Assembly: GCA_002421995.1 (NCBI GenBank)
Contig: DISP01000016.1
Location: 1-64,000, forward strand
From: Bacteroidales bacterium UBA6207
GTDB lineage: Bacteria > Bacteroidota > Bacteroidia > Bacteroidales > F082
Length of the DNA: 64,000 nt
Direction: 5' to 3'
Shown: in pieces, positions 27,033-36,335 of the stretch
How the letters are laid out: the number at the start of each line of letters is the position of its first letter
Numbering within the stretch: position 1 is the stretch's first letter
Program-made: the position numbers and the translations under genes
Notes under the pieces: generated by a model
Database searches by the model: none
Told to the model about the DNA's origin: nothing
What the model saw: the letters and a program-made list of their open reading frames with translations, nothing else

Positions 27033-28140
27033 AGTAGTTTTTTATTTCAAATCCACCGTCTTTCAGATACTTATCTTTCTGCATCAGCTTAACGTCGGAG
27101 GTCATCATGTCGTGCACCAATGCTGCAAGATCATACTCAGGATACCAGCCGAGCTTGGTATTGGCTTTTGTTGGGTCGCCAATAAGCAGTTCAACTTCAG
27201 TTGGTCTGAAATAGCGTGGATCAACGCGCACAACCACTGATCCCGGCTCAACATAAAACTCTTTGTGTGAGCATTTTTGAACAACTCCAATTTCATTCAC
27301 ACCTTCGCCTTCGAAGCTTACTTCCATGCCCACTTCCTTGAATGACATTCTGATAAATTCGCGTACTTCTGTTGTCACTCCTGTGGCAATTACGTAGTCT
27401 TCGGGCACGTCTTGTTGCAATATCAGATGCATGGCTTTGATATAGTCTTTGGCATGTCCCCAGTCGCGGCGGGCCGAGAGGTTTCCGAGATAGAGGGTCT
27501 TTTCCATGCCGAGTGCAATCTTAGCTACCGATCTGGTGATTTTTCTTGTAACGAATGTTTCACCTCTTACAGGTGATTCGTGGTTGAAAAGTATCCCGTT
27601 GCAAGCATACATATTGTAGGCTTCGCGATAGTTGACCATGATCCAGTAGGCGTAAAGTTTGGCCACTGCATAAGGTGAACGGGGATAGAACGGGGTTTTT
27701 TCGCTTTGAGGCACTTCCTGAACCAAGCCATATAGCTCGGAGGTTGAAGCCTGGTAAATTCGCGTTTTTTCTGTCATATTCAGCAGTCTGACGGCTTCGA
27801 GCAGGCGAAGCGCACCCAAAGCATCAGCATTGCCTGTGTATTCTGCAGTGTCGAAGCTCACCTTAACGTGCGACATAGCCGCCAAGTTATAAATCTCATC
27901 AGGTTGGGTTTCCTGTACAATTCTGATTAAATTGGTCGAATCGGTCATATCACCATAGTGGAGCATGAAGTTTTTCGAATCGAGAAACGGATCCTGATAA
28001 AGGTGGTCAATACGATCCGTATTAAACATGGACGCCCTGCGCTTGATGCCATGAACGATATAACCCTTTTTCAACAAATACTCCGAAAGGTAGGCGCCGT
28101 CCTGACCCGTTACCCCTGTAATTAATGCTACTTTACTCAT
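27025..28140 (-). CDS. gmd: GDP-mannose 4,6-dehydratase
   Basis: A 371-residue SDR-fold dehydratase with [20 protein letters not shown], then [35 protein letters not shown], the catalytic YxxxK in [12 protein letters not shown] and [19 protein letters not shown]. All are diagnostic for Gmd. It makes GDP-4-keto-6-deoxy-D-mannose from GDP-mannose, consumed by the overlapping fcl gene. No GDP-mannose synthesis genes are in the window. It is 15 bp downstream of the Wzc-like gene in the same operon. Confidence 0.96.
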   Translation of the reverse strand: MSKVALITGVTGQDGAYLSEYLLKKGYIVHGIKRRASMFNTDRIDHLYQDPFLDSKNFMLHYGDMTDSTNLIRIVQETQPDEIYNLAAMSHVKVSFDTAEYTGNADALGALRLLEAVRLLNMTEKTRIYQASTSELYGLVQEVPQSEKTPFYPRSPYAVAKLYAYWIMVNYREAYNMYACNGILFNHESPVRGETFVTRKITRSVAKIALGMEKTLYLGNLSARRDWGHAKDYIKAMHLILQQDVPEDYVIATGVTTEVREFIRMSFKEVGMEVSFEGEGVNEIGVVQKCSHKEFYVEPGSVVVRVDPRYFRPTEVELLIGDPTKANTKLGWYPEYDLAALVHDMMTSDVKLMQKDKYLKDGGFEIKNYYE

Positions 28141-28154
28141 AATGTGGTTTTTAT

Positions 28155-30527
28155 TTAAAGTTTTCTTAATAAATCAATGGTCAATCTTCTTATTTTCAAT
28201 ATCCATTTAACGAGGAAAAATCTTTTCGGAGTCATCTCGCCGAAAACCGAAATATTACGGTCGCTTAGAACAATTTTAGCGTCGTTGTAGATGATGTTGA
28301 TCTTTTTTATTCCGTTGGTTTCCATTTCGCTGAGTGATGAAACCATCTCTTTTTTACGTGTAAAATTGTGTCGTACAACAAAAGCAGTGGCGTCGCAATA
28401 CTTATTAAGGAGGATGGCATCGCCAAATAATCCTATCGGCGGCGTGTCCATGACGATGTAGTCATATTTTTTTCGCAACTCCTGAAACATAAGTTGGGTT
28501 TTGGGTGACTCGATCAGCTCATCCGGGTTTGGGGGAACGGGGCCGCTAAGCAATATGTCGAGGTTTTTGGTTGATGTTTTTTGCACCACTTGCTCAACAG
28601 GGAGTTGATGCAACAGACAGGGTGTAATACCCAGGTTTTCATCCAGGTTTAAATGGCTCCCGATGTCTGAACGGCGCATATCGAATCCAACCAGTAAAGT
28701 TTTCTTTCCGGTGAGTGCATAGACCGACGCCAGATTAAGCGCGATAAATGTTTTTCCTTCTTCAACCACAGCTGAAGTAACCATCAGCACCTGCTCACCT
28801 ATCGCCGGCTGAAGGTTAATTTTAATCCTGATGAGCCTGAAAAGCTCAGTAAAATAACTTGAGGGAGCTCTCATTACAGCATCAAAATGCCTTGTTTGGT
28901 TTGCCGAAACAAGACCTGCAACCGGAAAACTTGTATTGGCTGTGATGTCTTCGAGCGCCATAACCCTGTTGTTTAGAAAAACAATCAAAAACAAAAAAAC
29001 CGATGGCAGCAAGAGAGCCCATATAACAGCGTTTATGTAGGCAGATTTTGGATTGGCCGAAACATTTGAAGTGCCGCTGTCGCCGGCAAAGTCAATAACT
29101 TCGTGATCGGGACTGTTTGCCGCACGCTGAATTTCGACATCGGATTTTCGTTTCAATAGAAAATCATAAAGGTTGTTTATGATCTTAAATTCGCGCTCAA
29201 TAGCTAGATATTCGCGCTCAATAGCCGGCAGCGCACTAAATTCTTCGTTAAGCTTGAACATACGATCCTCAGTATCAAGCAGTTTCTTCTCTGTTGTTTC
29301 TATTGTACTTCGCATACTTTCAATGAGGTTTTCCTTCATATTCACGATGTCAGCTTCAATAATCTGAATATAAGGATTGTCTCTTGTTGAGTTTGAAAGC
29401 AGCGCATCGCGTTCGAGGATTCTTTGTGAAAGTTTACCGGCCAAAGCATTAAACATCGGGAGATTTACGCCCATCGAAGAAGGCATCACCACATGGTCTA
29501 TATCATCCCTGGTTTTCACATAATCATACAAATACCTATAGTATTGAAGGTCAATACGAAGATTTTTAGCATCCTTGGATTCTGAATCAAGATTTTTCAA
29601 CAGAGAGCCTATTTTTTCTTCGATAAACATGAATTGGTGCAACTGCCTGAAATCTTCCAGTTTTTTTTCAGTGGATTTGAGTTCGGCACCAACTTCAACG
29701 AGTTGCTTGTTGATAAAAGCTATAGTGTTTGTTAATATCTGGTTCTTTTTTTCAAGGTTTACCAGCAAAAACTCGGTTGTGAGTTGGTTAAGATAATCTC
29801 TTTCTTTGGCTTTGTTCGATCCTTTTGAGGTGACAACGAGCATGGAGGTTCCCCGCTCAACATACACACCGGTTTTTCCCATATATTGCCCAACCAATCC
29901 ATTTAAATCATTGATAACAAAGGCGAAACGTTTGTTCTTTTGTTCAGATTTATCAGCTTCAGGTTTCCAGTTTATCCAAAACTTATACGATCCTGTTTGT
30001 ATGGTATCACCGACTGTATGCCGCTGAGGAACTTTAAGCTTCGAAGATTCGGGTGATGAAACTTCGAATTCATAGTCGGAGAGGAACTTCACATAGATTT
30101 TCTTATACCTGATCTGGGCATGGCTTTCCTCAAAACCAACAACAAAAGGACTCTCTTTATAAATCTCAATATCAATATACTCTCCTGCTTCGTAATAAGA
30201 AACCATGAAGTCTAATTTGCGGATGATTCTTTTTATCTGCGCATAGGATTTTAATAGTGCAATTTGATTATCAATAAGTTTCGTGTTTAAAAAGGTTGGC
30301 GATGATGAGATGACTCCCCGCTCCTGAAGCACTGAGGTGTTGCTTTTATCTTCGACAAGTACCGTTGTCTTGAGGCTGTAGGCTGGAACAATATATTTAT
30401 TTTGGTTTTGCGCATATACAAATGCAAGCGCTAAGGCAATGGCAAAAAAGTACCAGTTGGCTGCGTATTTTTTTAAGATCCTTTTGACATCAAGGTCTTG
30501 CTTTACAGAATTAACTGTTTTTCCCAT
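28155..30527 (-). CDS. Wzc-like polysaccharide co-polymerase with BY-kinase-type domain
   Basis: A 790-residue inner-membrane protein. Residues 1-45 include the first membrane helix; a Wzz/GumC-type periplasmic region follows, with long coiled coils (about 265-460). The second helix is near 508-528, then a CpsD/Wzc-type ATPase domain (about 580-760). Walker A lies in [17 protein letters not shown] and Walker B in [10 protein letters not shown]. Walker A', normally IDxDxR, reads LLVGFDMRR, with the first Asp replaced by Gly, and the C-terminal tail after [10 protein letters not shown] has no tyrosines, where E. coli Wzc has a Tyr cluster. It may regulate chain length with reduced or no autophosphorylation. 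It is 3 bp from the Wza-like gene. Confidence 0.87.
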   Translation of the reverse strand: MGKTVNSVKQDLDVKRILKKYAANWYFFAIALALAFVYAQNQNKYIVPAYSLKTTVLVEDKSNTSVLQERGVISSSPTFLNTKLIDNQIALLKSYAQIKRIIRKLDFMVSYYEAGEYIDIEIYKESPFVVGFEESHAQIRYKKIYVKFLSDYEFEVSSPESSKLKVPQRHTVGDTIQTGSYKFWINWKPEADKSEQKNKRFAFVINDLNGLVGQYMGKTGVYVERGTSMLVVTSKGSNKAKERDYLNQLTTEFLLVNLEKKNQILTNTIAFINKQLVEVGAELKSTEKKLEDFRQLHQFMFIEEKIGSLLKNLDSESKDAKNLRIDLQYYRYLYDYVKTRDDIDHVVMPSSMGVNLPMFNALAGKLSQRILERDALLSNSTRDNPYIQIIEADIVNMKENLIESMRSTIETTEKKLLDTEDRMFKLNEEFSALPAIEREYLAIEREFKIINNLYDFLLKRKSDVEIQRAANSPDHEVIDFAGDSGTSNVSANPKSAYINAVIWALLLPSVFLFLIVFLNNRVMALEDITANTSFPVAGLVSANQTRHFDAVMRAPSSYFTELFRLIRIKINLQPAIGEQVLMVTSAVVEEGKTFIALNLASVYALTGKKTLLVGFDMRRSDIGSHLNLDENLGITPCLLHQLPVEQVVQKTSTKNLDILLSGPVPPNPDELIESPKTQLMFQELRKKYDYIVMDTPPIGLFGDAILLNKYCDATAFVVRHNFTRKKEMVSSLSEMETNGIKKINIIYNDAKIVLSDRNISVFGEMTPKRFFLVKWILKIRRLTIDLLRKL

Positions 30528-30529
30528 AA

Positions 30530-31357
30530 TTATTCGTTCAATGCGCTGAATTGTTGGACAAGCAGCAAAATTGTCAGTGTGGTTGTTAACATTGTGGTGA
30601 GCAAGGTGAGTGAAAAGGTGGGTGTTATCCCCAGTGATTTTGCACGCATAGGCTCAACATAAATTACGTCGTTCGGAAACACATAAAACATATTGTTACC
30701 AATAAGATTTCCGCTTGTTACATCAACAAGATATACCTTTTGTTTGCCGTTGACATTGCGAAACACTTTTACTTCCTGCCTGCGTCCATACTCTGTTAAA
30801 CCGCCTGCCAGTGTAAGCGCTTCGTATATCGTGATTCGGTTCTTTGTCATATTGTAAATACCTTCTTTCCTCACTTCGCCCAGTACATTTACATAGTTAT
30901 TAATAAGTTTCACCTCAACCCTGACGCGATCGCCGAGAATTTTCTTGGCCGATTCTTTCACCCTTAGCTGGGCTTCTTTCACCGTACAACCTCCAACATT
31001 TATTTTTCCAAGGTAAGGAAAATCAACAAAGCCTTCATCATCAACATAATAACCTATTAGCGCCTGATTGGTTTCGTTTAAAAAGTTTATTCCACCCATC
31101 GGTTCCATGAATGCCGACAGTTCTTTTTCAATGGTACTCACTGCGATATACAGATAATCATTTGGCTGCACCATATAATTTTGAAGAACAGTATCTTCTC
31201 CAACAAATTTGTTTGCATAGCTCGAATCATTGATTTTCTCATACTGCATTAACAGAATCTTCTTTTGAGGGATGCATCCGGATGAAAACAACAGTATGAT
31301 GGCTATGCCAGTCATCAAGCTGGTGATTTTTTGTTTCGAATGATGGCTATATGGCAT
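30530..31357 (-). CDS. Wza-like outer-membrane polysaccharide export lipoprotein
   Basis: A 275-residue protein with a lipoprotein signal (hydrophobic stretch then LLFSSGC, about Cys28). A Poly_export domain (VQPNDYLYIAVSTIEKELSA, about 62-150) and an SLBB-type domain (VNVLGEVRKEGIYNM, about 170-245) follow, then a hydrophobic C-terminal segment. Bacteroidota versions are shorter than E. coli Wza and may need other partners for the pore. It is the promoter-proximal gene of the 22-gene operon, followed after 2 bp by the Wzc-like gene. Confidence 0.88.
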   Translation of the reverse strand: MPYSHHSKQKITSLMTGIAIILLFSSGCIPQKKILLMQYEKINDSSYANKFVGEDTVLQNYMVQPNDYLYIAVSTIEKELSAFMEPMGGINFLNETNQALIGYYVDDEGFVDFPYLGKINVGGCTVKEAQLRVKESAKKILGDRVRVEVKLINNYVNVLGEVRKEGIYNMTKNRITIYEALTLAGGLTEYGRRQEVKVFRNVNGKQKVYLVDVTSGNLIGNNMFYVFPNDVIYVEPMRAKSLGITPTFSLTLLTTMLTTTLTILLLVQQFSALNE

Positions 31358-31379
31358 AATTGGTATTTATTGTGACAAA

Positions 31380-31387
31380 CAAATATA
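31380..31387 (-). promoter_or_regulatory. Candidate -7 box for the polysaccharide operon
   Basis: On the minus strand this reads TATATTTG, a match to TAnnTTTG, 22 bp upstream of the Wza-like ATG at 31357. No TTG is visible 19-21 bp upstream. It is the only good match between 31358 and 31497. Confidence 0.4.
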
Positions 31388-31497
31388 AGTGATAAAAAAG
31401 CCGTTTGTTAATTTCTTTATAAAAAATATTTTTTTTGCCTGAAAATCAATTAGTCAGTAGATTCACCTAGAACAAGAAGCAAAGAAAAACAGAAAAA

Positions 31498-32997
31498 TTA
31501 CACCTTTAAAAGCTTGTTAATCATTAAGAGTAATTCGAGCCTGTTGATAGGTTTGGTGAGAAAACCGGCGAACCTTCCCGATTCGATAAATGAAGTCCAA
31601 TCTTCGTGCACATAGGCCGTTTGCGCAATAAATGGATGCTTCTCATAATGATTCCAGCTCCTTAAAATATGCTCTTTGAGCGAAACACCATTCCAGGGTT
31701 CGGGCAAACCAATATCCATTAAAATAATATCAAAACCCGATCCTGACATCTCTTTTTGCCGAATGAGATTGATTGCTTCGTTTCCGGTGTAGGCAATCAC
31801 CACTTCACCCAAATCCTTCAGGTAAACATTTAAAATCTGCGCGTTTATTCGCTCGTCTTCCACAATCAGCAGCGCGGGTTTGTGTTGACGTATGCTTTGC
31901 ATCAACTCAAGCTCAACATCAATTTCGGGGTTCTCAACCACTGACGACAACATGATTTTGACTATATCACCACCGTTTTGTCCATCCGTAAGTTTGATTT
32001 TTGCATCAAGTTTATTGAGCTGTTTTATTATCGTTTTAAACTGTTGGTCATCGTCGAGAACAGCCGCGTTTTCAGCATATGATTTGTTATCAGCATATTC
32101 ATTCAGCCACTTTCGTATCGAATCGGGCAAATCCTGGCCAATATTGTCTATTTCAATTTGTAAAAGATCAGCCTGCAGCTTATCAAGTTTGATTCGTATT
32201 GAGTCGTTACGACAAAAAAGTGCAGCTTTCTGAAAAAAATACTCAAGCACAAACTCAAGAATTGATTGATCAGACAAGAGTTTGGTGCCGCCTGAACTTA
32301 GTGTTTCAAATGTAAGATCGTTAGCCTCAGCACTTTCAGCGTATTTATTAATCAGTTTTTGAACAATTGCTGAGGGATCAAAAACACTCAGGTTCACCTT
32401 TTTAGCCACAAGTGTGTGCTGCTGCTGATCCGGCTCTATGATTTTCATCAGCCGGTTACCGTTCTTGCGTATATTTCCGAGGTAGTTTTTGAGTTTTTCT
32501 TCTTTTTCAAGCACAGCCTCACGCTGCAGCATTGACGCAAAACCCATGATTCCGTTGAGTGCAGTACGTATATTGTGTTGCTGCTCAGCAGTCCATGCAT
32601 TTGGCACAGCAGATGGTGATGCTTTGGACAATGAGGGATTCTCGGGTTGTCCTTGTGCTGCTACCGGTTCGCTATTAACATTTCCGCTGTTTGCGGTTTC
32701 GTGCTTTGGGCTGAGCTGGCACAAAAATTTTTGTCCTTCAATTTCGGTCAACTCCACTTCAACTTTGGTGAGCAAATAGCCTGCGTTAAGCAAAAACATT
32801 GTTTTTCGAAACTCGCGTAACTGTTTCTGATCGAGTGGATTTGGATCGTTATCAAGCGTAAGAAGCAACTGCCTGATATGCAGATCTGGCACGGCTGACT
32901 CATCATAGCCCGACATTTTATTGAAAGCGGCGTTCGACAACAAAACATCTCCCTCAAAATCTACCAAAAGCAATGCCTCAGACTTATAATCCAGCAT
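31498..32997 (-). CDS. Hybrid histidine kinase-like protein with degenerate ATPase domain
   Basis: A 499-residue soluble protein: a PAS-like N-terminus (ALLLVDFEGDVLLSNAAFNK, 1-95), a Ser/Pro-rich linker, HisKA with QHNIRTALNGIMGF (His141), a region in the place of HATPase_c, and a receiver (about 373-499) with FDIILMDIGLPEPWNGV, Asp428 and the Lys of FLTKPI. The ATPase region lacks the usual N box (reads LEYFFQKAALFCRND) and has no G1 or G2 glycine motifs, so autokinase activity is doubtful; it may receive phosphate from another kinase. The reading frame continues 5' of the ATG with plausible PAS sequence but no standard start codon. It lies downstream of a glycosyltransferase and upstream of the polysaccharide operon. 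Confidence 0.8.
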   Translation of the reverse strand: MLDYKSEALLLVDFEGDVLLSNAAFNKMSGYDESAVPDLHIRQLLLTLDNDPNPLDQKQLREFRKTMFLLNAGYLLTKVEVELTEIEGQKFLCQLSPKHETANSGNVNSEPVAAQGQPENPSLSKASPSAVPNAWTAEQQHNIRTALNGIMGFASMLQREAVLEKEEKLKNYLGNIRKNGNRLMKIIEPDQQQHTLVAKKVNLSVFDPSAIVQKLINKYAESAEANDLTFETLSSGGTKLLSDQSILEFVLEYFFQKAALFCRNDSIRIKLDKLQADLLQIEIDNIGQDLPDSIRKWLNEYADNKSYAENAAVLDDDQQFKTIIKQLNKLDAKIKLTDGQNGGDIVKIMLSSVVENPEIDVELELMQSIRQHKPALLIVEDERINAQILNVYLKDLGEVVIAYTGNEAINLIRQKEMSGSGFDIILMDIGLPEPWNGVSLKEHILRSWNHYEKHPFIAQTAYVHEDWTSFIESGRFAGFLTKPINRLELLLMINKLLKV

Positions 32998-33100
32998 TGA
33001 TTTGAAATACTGTCTGTTAGCAAGTTGTTTCCTGGGTCGCTTGTCCCTGTTGCTGAAGGCCGAAAAAATTGTTATATATATTTAATGTGCTTGTACGATC

Positions 33101-33130
33101 CAAACATACTAAAGTTTCAGGTTTGTTCAA
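33101..33130 (-). promoter_or_regulatory. Candidate Bacteroidota promoter (-33 and -7) for the degenerate hybrid kinase
   Basis: On the minus strand TTG at 33130-33128 and TATGTTTG at 33108-33101 are separated by 19 bp, matching the Bacteroidota TTG-N19-TAnnTTTG promoter. It would give a leader of roughly 100 nt before the ATG at 32997. Confidence 0.55.
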
Positions 33131-33163
33131 TCAGGCAATTTGCAACAGCATGTTCAAGCTGTT

Positions 33164-34300
33164 TCATGCCTCGTCGAGCAGAGCACGCACCTTGTCAGTG
33201 AAATAATTCCAGTTTAAAAAATTCTCAAAATGATCGCGTGAAGAAACCGATAGGGGGATATAGCGCTCCTCGTAGTTTGTAAAGATTGTAAAAATCAGCT
33301 GTGCATAGTCGTTTCCACCGGCAGTGAGTGGCAATCGAAAGCCGTTAACACCGTTCTTCACAGCACCTTCAATTCCGCCAGTATCAGTAGTAATGGAAGG
33401 TATTGCATAGGCACTTGCTTCGCAAAAAACAACACCAAAACATTCGGCCCTCGTTGGTAAAACAAGAAAATGGTGTGACCTTAATAACTCGATGAACACC
33501 TTGTATTCGTCGAAATTGTTTTTATTGATATACGGAATCACGGTCATATTTTCATCGCTGACTCCCTCCGGCGGGGTGCAACCGCAAACGGTGAGCGTGG
33601 CATTCAAACTCATTGATTTGAGCTGTTGCAGTGTATCAAAAGCAATGTCACCCCCTTTCCTGTTCCATTCGACGCCCAGAAAAAGCAATTTGCAAACATG
33701 TGATGGCTTTTCGCACAACACCTCATCTCTTGCAGGAATCTCGTCAAGATTAGGTCCGAATGGTATCACATGTACTTTTGACGGATCTGTTTTATAATGA
33801 TTGATTGCCGAGTCGGCGGCCCATTGTGAGGTAAAAACCACCCAACGCGACCGTTTATGTGCCAATCGTTCGATGCGGTTACCTTCCCAAACCGAGAAAG
33901 GCATAAAGTTCGAAAACCATTCGTAATAATTATAGAGGCTATGAAAAGTTGTGTCGGAATAATACAAAACAGGAATGTCTGTTTTTAAAAAAGCAATCTC
34001 AGTCGAAGACCTTGGTGCAATTATCAGGTCGAATTTTTTTCCTTTAAGGCGACGATTGAAAAAACCTGCATATCTCAACGCCATGTACAAACTATGGTCA
34101 ACATTATATGGGCGCGAAAATTTTTTTCCCAGCCTGCTGATAAAACCGCTCAGTAACCTGCGTGTTTTCATAGGCCCAAGAAGCTCAACATCGCCGAGGT
34201 TAGCCTGAACAGCGCGCAGCAAATGATAGGTCACTCCCGAAAGCTTGCGCTTGTCGAGCGGGTCGAATGAGGTGAGAAAACCTATTTTATAGCGCTTCAT
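33164..34300 (-). CDS. Glycosyltransferase family 4
   Basis: A 378-residue GT-B enzyme with YKIGFLTSFDPLDKRKLSGV and TYHLLRAV at the N-terminus, then KLLFLGVEWNRKGGDIAFDT and the EX7E motif in LPTRAECFGVVFCEASAYAI followed by TTDTGGIEGAVKNGVNGF. The ORF could extend to 34357, but the ATG at 34300 gives a standard N-terminus. It is separated from the big operon by the degenerate kinase gene and diverges from the WecA-like gene. It may act early on the same glycan, or in a different pathway; context cannot decide. Confidence 0.88.
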   Translation of the reverse strand: MKRYKIGFLTSFDPLDKRKLSGVTYHLLRAVQANLGDVELLGPMKTRRLLSGFISRLGKKFSRPYNVDHSLYMALRYAGFFNRRLKGKKFDLIIAPRSSTEIAFLKTDIPVLYYSDTTFHSLYNYYEWFSNFMPFSVWEGNRIERLAHKRSRWVVFTSQWAADSAINHYKTDPSKVHVIPFGPNLDEIPARDEVLCEKPSHVCKLLFLGVEWNRKGGDIAFDTLQQLKSMSLNATLTVCGCTPPEGVSDENMTVIPYINKNNFDEYKVFIELLRSHHFLVLPTRAECFGVVFCEASAYAIPSITTDTGGIEGAVKNGVNGFRLPLTAGGNDYAQLIFTIFTNYEERYIPLSVSSRDHFENFLNWNYFTDKVRALLDEA

Positions 34301-34414
34301 GTGGTTGATGTGATAATTTTTCGGGAGGTAAAAATAGTAAAAGAAAGGAAAAAGCACTCAATTTCTTGATTTTCTCTAAAACATAAACCTTAATAAAAAA
34401 AATAATATTTGAGG

Positions 34415-34444
34415 TTGGTTTCCGTACGTATATACCTATATTTG
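34415..34444 (+). promoter_or_regulatory. Candidate Bacteroidota promoter for the WecA-like gene
   Basis: TTG at 34415-34417 and TATATTTG at 34437-34444 are 19 bp apart, matching the Bacteroidota promoter pattern. The start codon at 34507 is 62 bp beyond the -7 box. Confidence 0.55.
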
Positions 34445-34506
34445 TATCAATCTTTAAGACTTGAATTATAGACTTTATTTTTGCTAACAATATTAAGTAC
34501 AACAAC

Positions 34507-35667
34507 ATGCAAGCCGAAGAAACATCAACATACAGTGAATACATGCCATTTATTCTGTCGTTTCTAACCGCATTTGTTATTACTCTCTTACTAATTCCTT
34601 TGATCATAAAGCTTAGCCACAAATATCAATTGGTTGACAAGCCTGACCAAAGAAAGGTGCATAAAGCACCAATTCCAACGCTTGGCGGGATTGGTTTTTT
34701 TGCAGGTTTTATTGGTATTGCACTAATTTGGATGATATTGCGTGCCAGGTTGGCCGATGTCGTCATGCTTGGCGGCCTTGTTACATTATTTACAATGGGC
34801 ATTTTTGACGATATGCTCGACCTCAGGGCTTCGCTTAAATTTCTGATTCAAATCGGGGTGGCCCTTATCATCTCCTATTTCGGCTTCCGCATCACGACAC
34901 TTAATGGTGTCTTCGGCATTTATGAAATGCCTGTTTGGGCGCAATATGCTTTTTCGGTATTTCTTATCACCGGTCTGATAAATGCTTTTAACCTGATTGA
35001 CGGTATTGACGGACTGGCTGGAGGACTGGCTTTTATCAATTCGCTTGTACTGGGTTCAATTTTGATTCTTCAGCACAACATTCTGTTTGCACTTTTGGCT
35101 TTCACTTTTGCAGGTGCACTGCTCGGATTTTTGAAATACAATTTCAATCCGGCAAAGATATTTATGGGCGACACCGGGTCGCTTGTGATTGGATTTCTGA
35201 TGGCTTTTTTTGGCATTGTGGTTATCAGCGGCGAAAAAATTGAATCGGCTGAGGCTTTGAAACTTAGCAGCGGGTTTACCATTATCGTTGTTGGCACTCT
35301 CCTTTTACCGGTTTATGACACCCTGCGGGTTTTTAGCGAACGGATACTAAAAAAATCTTCACCCTTTAAACCCGACAGGACACACGTTCACCATTTGCTC
35401 ATCGAAACCGGCGCCCGGCACAAGCGGGCTTCAATTATCCTTTATTTTGCCAATATTACAATCATTGCACTATCATATCTTTTGCGTCATTCAAATCCTT
35501 CGTTTTCAATATTACTTTTGTTTGTCACGGCCGCTGTTCTTTCAGAAAGCATAAACCTGAAGCGCCTGTTGATGGAAATTGCGCTTGGACGAAAAGCCGA
35601 AGAAAACACACAAAAGATTGTCGAGGAGAACAGGTTTCTTGAAGATATAATTGATAAAGAGAATTAA
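34507..35667 (+). CDS. Polyprenyl-phosphate sugar-1-phosphate transferase (WecA/MraY family)
   Basis: A 386-residue polytopic protein with about eleven helices and the family signatures: RKVHKAPIPTLGGIGFF, the Asp-rich FDDMLDLRASLKF, FNLIDGIDGLAGGLAF, FMGDTGSLVIGFL and the cytoplasmic THVHHLLIETGARHKRA loop. These match WecA-type transferases that move HexNAc-1-phosphate from UDP-sugar to undecaprenyl phosphate; MraY itself would be longer in motif and sit in the mur cluster. It probably begins the lipid-linked glycan made by the neighbouring operon. The gene lies 17 bp upstream of the receiver-anchor gene, so the two may share a transcript. Confidence 0.9.
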   Translation: MQAEETSTYSEYMPFILSFLTAFVITLLLIPLIIKLSHKYQLVDKPDQRKVHKAPIPTLGGIGFFAGFIGIALIWMILRARLADVVMLGGLVTLFTMGIFDDMLDLRASLKFLIQIGVALIISYFGFRITTLNGVFGIYEMPVWAQYAFSVFLITGLINAFNLIDGIDGLAGGLAFINSLVLGSILILQHNILFALLAFTFAGALLGFLKYNFNPAKIFMGDTGSLVIGFLMAFFGIVVISGEKIESAEALKLSSGFTIIVVGTLLLPVYDTLRVFSERILKKSSPFKPDRTHVHHLLIETGARHKRASIILYFANITIIALSYLLRHSNPSFSILLLFVTAAVLSESINLKRLLMEIALGRKAEENTQKIVEENRFLEDIIDKEN

Positions 35668-35684
35668 AATAACACTGCCCTGCC

Positions 35685-36227
35685 ATGAATAAAAAAGAGG
35701 TAATTTTTCTTGTTGAAGACAACATCGGCTTTGCACTTTCCACAAAAAAAGGTCTTGAAAAAGAACTTGGTTTTAAAGTAATTCATTTTGAAACAGGCGA
35801 AAAACTCCTTGAATATGTGGAGCAAAACCCCGAAACAATTCCAACAGCTATTGTTTTGGATTACTATCTGAACAGCATGGAAGCCGCAGCCGAAAATGGC
35901 GGAGAAATCATGTTCAAGATCAAAAACCCTGACAAAAGAGTGAATCCCTTTCGTAAGGTGCCTGTTATTATGCTCACTTCGGCCAACGAATTAACCACCG
36001 CAATTACCTTGCTCAAAAAAGGCGCCATGGATTACATCCTTAAAGACGAAGCCTTTTTCGAAAACCTTGTCAAAACAATCAACAACATCATAAATATCAG
36101 GAATTATCAAACCGAGATTATCCTGCACAAGCAAAAGGCAGAAACCTACAAAAAACGACTTACAGGTATGTCAATAGCTTTTGTGTTGATAATCACTGCA
36201 CTTATCATTGGCTTCATTTTAAAATAA
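35685..36227 (+). CDS. Receiver domain with a C-terminal membrane anchor
   Basis: A 180-residue protein. Residues 4-125 form a response-regulator receiver: acidic pocket FLVEDN, phospho-acceptor Asp59 in AIVLDYYLN, Thr/Ser switch in IMLTSANE and Lys120 in YILKD. Residues 130-158 are a short basic helix, and 161-179 (MSIAFVLIITALIIGFIL) form a membrane helix that ends the protein. There is no output domain. It could act as a membrane-located phosphate sink or as a docking partner for kinases encoded downstream. A stand-alone receiver anchored in this way is uncommon to my knowledge. It is followed after 108 bp by the FIST gene. Confidence 0.85.
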   Translation: MNKKEVIFLVEDNIGFALSTKKGLEKELGFKVIHFETGEKLLEYVEQNPETIPTAIVLDYYLNSMEAAAENGGEIMFKIKNPDKRVNPFRKVPVIMLTSANELTTAITLLKKGAMDYILKDEAFFENLVKTINNIINIRNYQTEIILHKQKAETYKKRLTGMSIAFVLIITALIIGFILK

Positions 36228-36335
36228 GTAGCTGAAGCCCTTGTCTTCCTGGTTTTTACGTTATAACTGTTGTGTATTCTTTTTTCGTTCAGATTTCAAG
36301 CCCTTTGGGCATAAAAACAATAAATAAAGGAAAAC

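Noticed and set aside
28155..30527. Walker A motif of the Wzc-like protein thought broken because it reads EEGKTF
   Set aside because: E. coli Wzc also has GKTF at this position, so only the Walker A' change and the missing tyrosines were kept as unusual.
36300..36310. Short palindrome GCCCTTTGGGC upstream of the FIST gene
   Set aside because: A 4-bp stem with a 3-nt loop is expected by chance; no second copy was seen as an operator.
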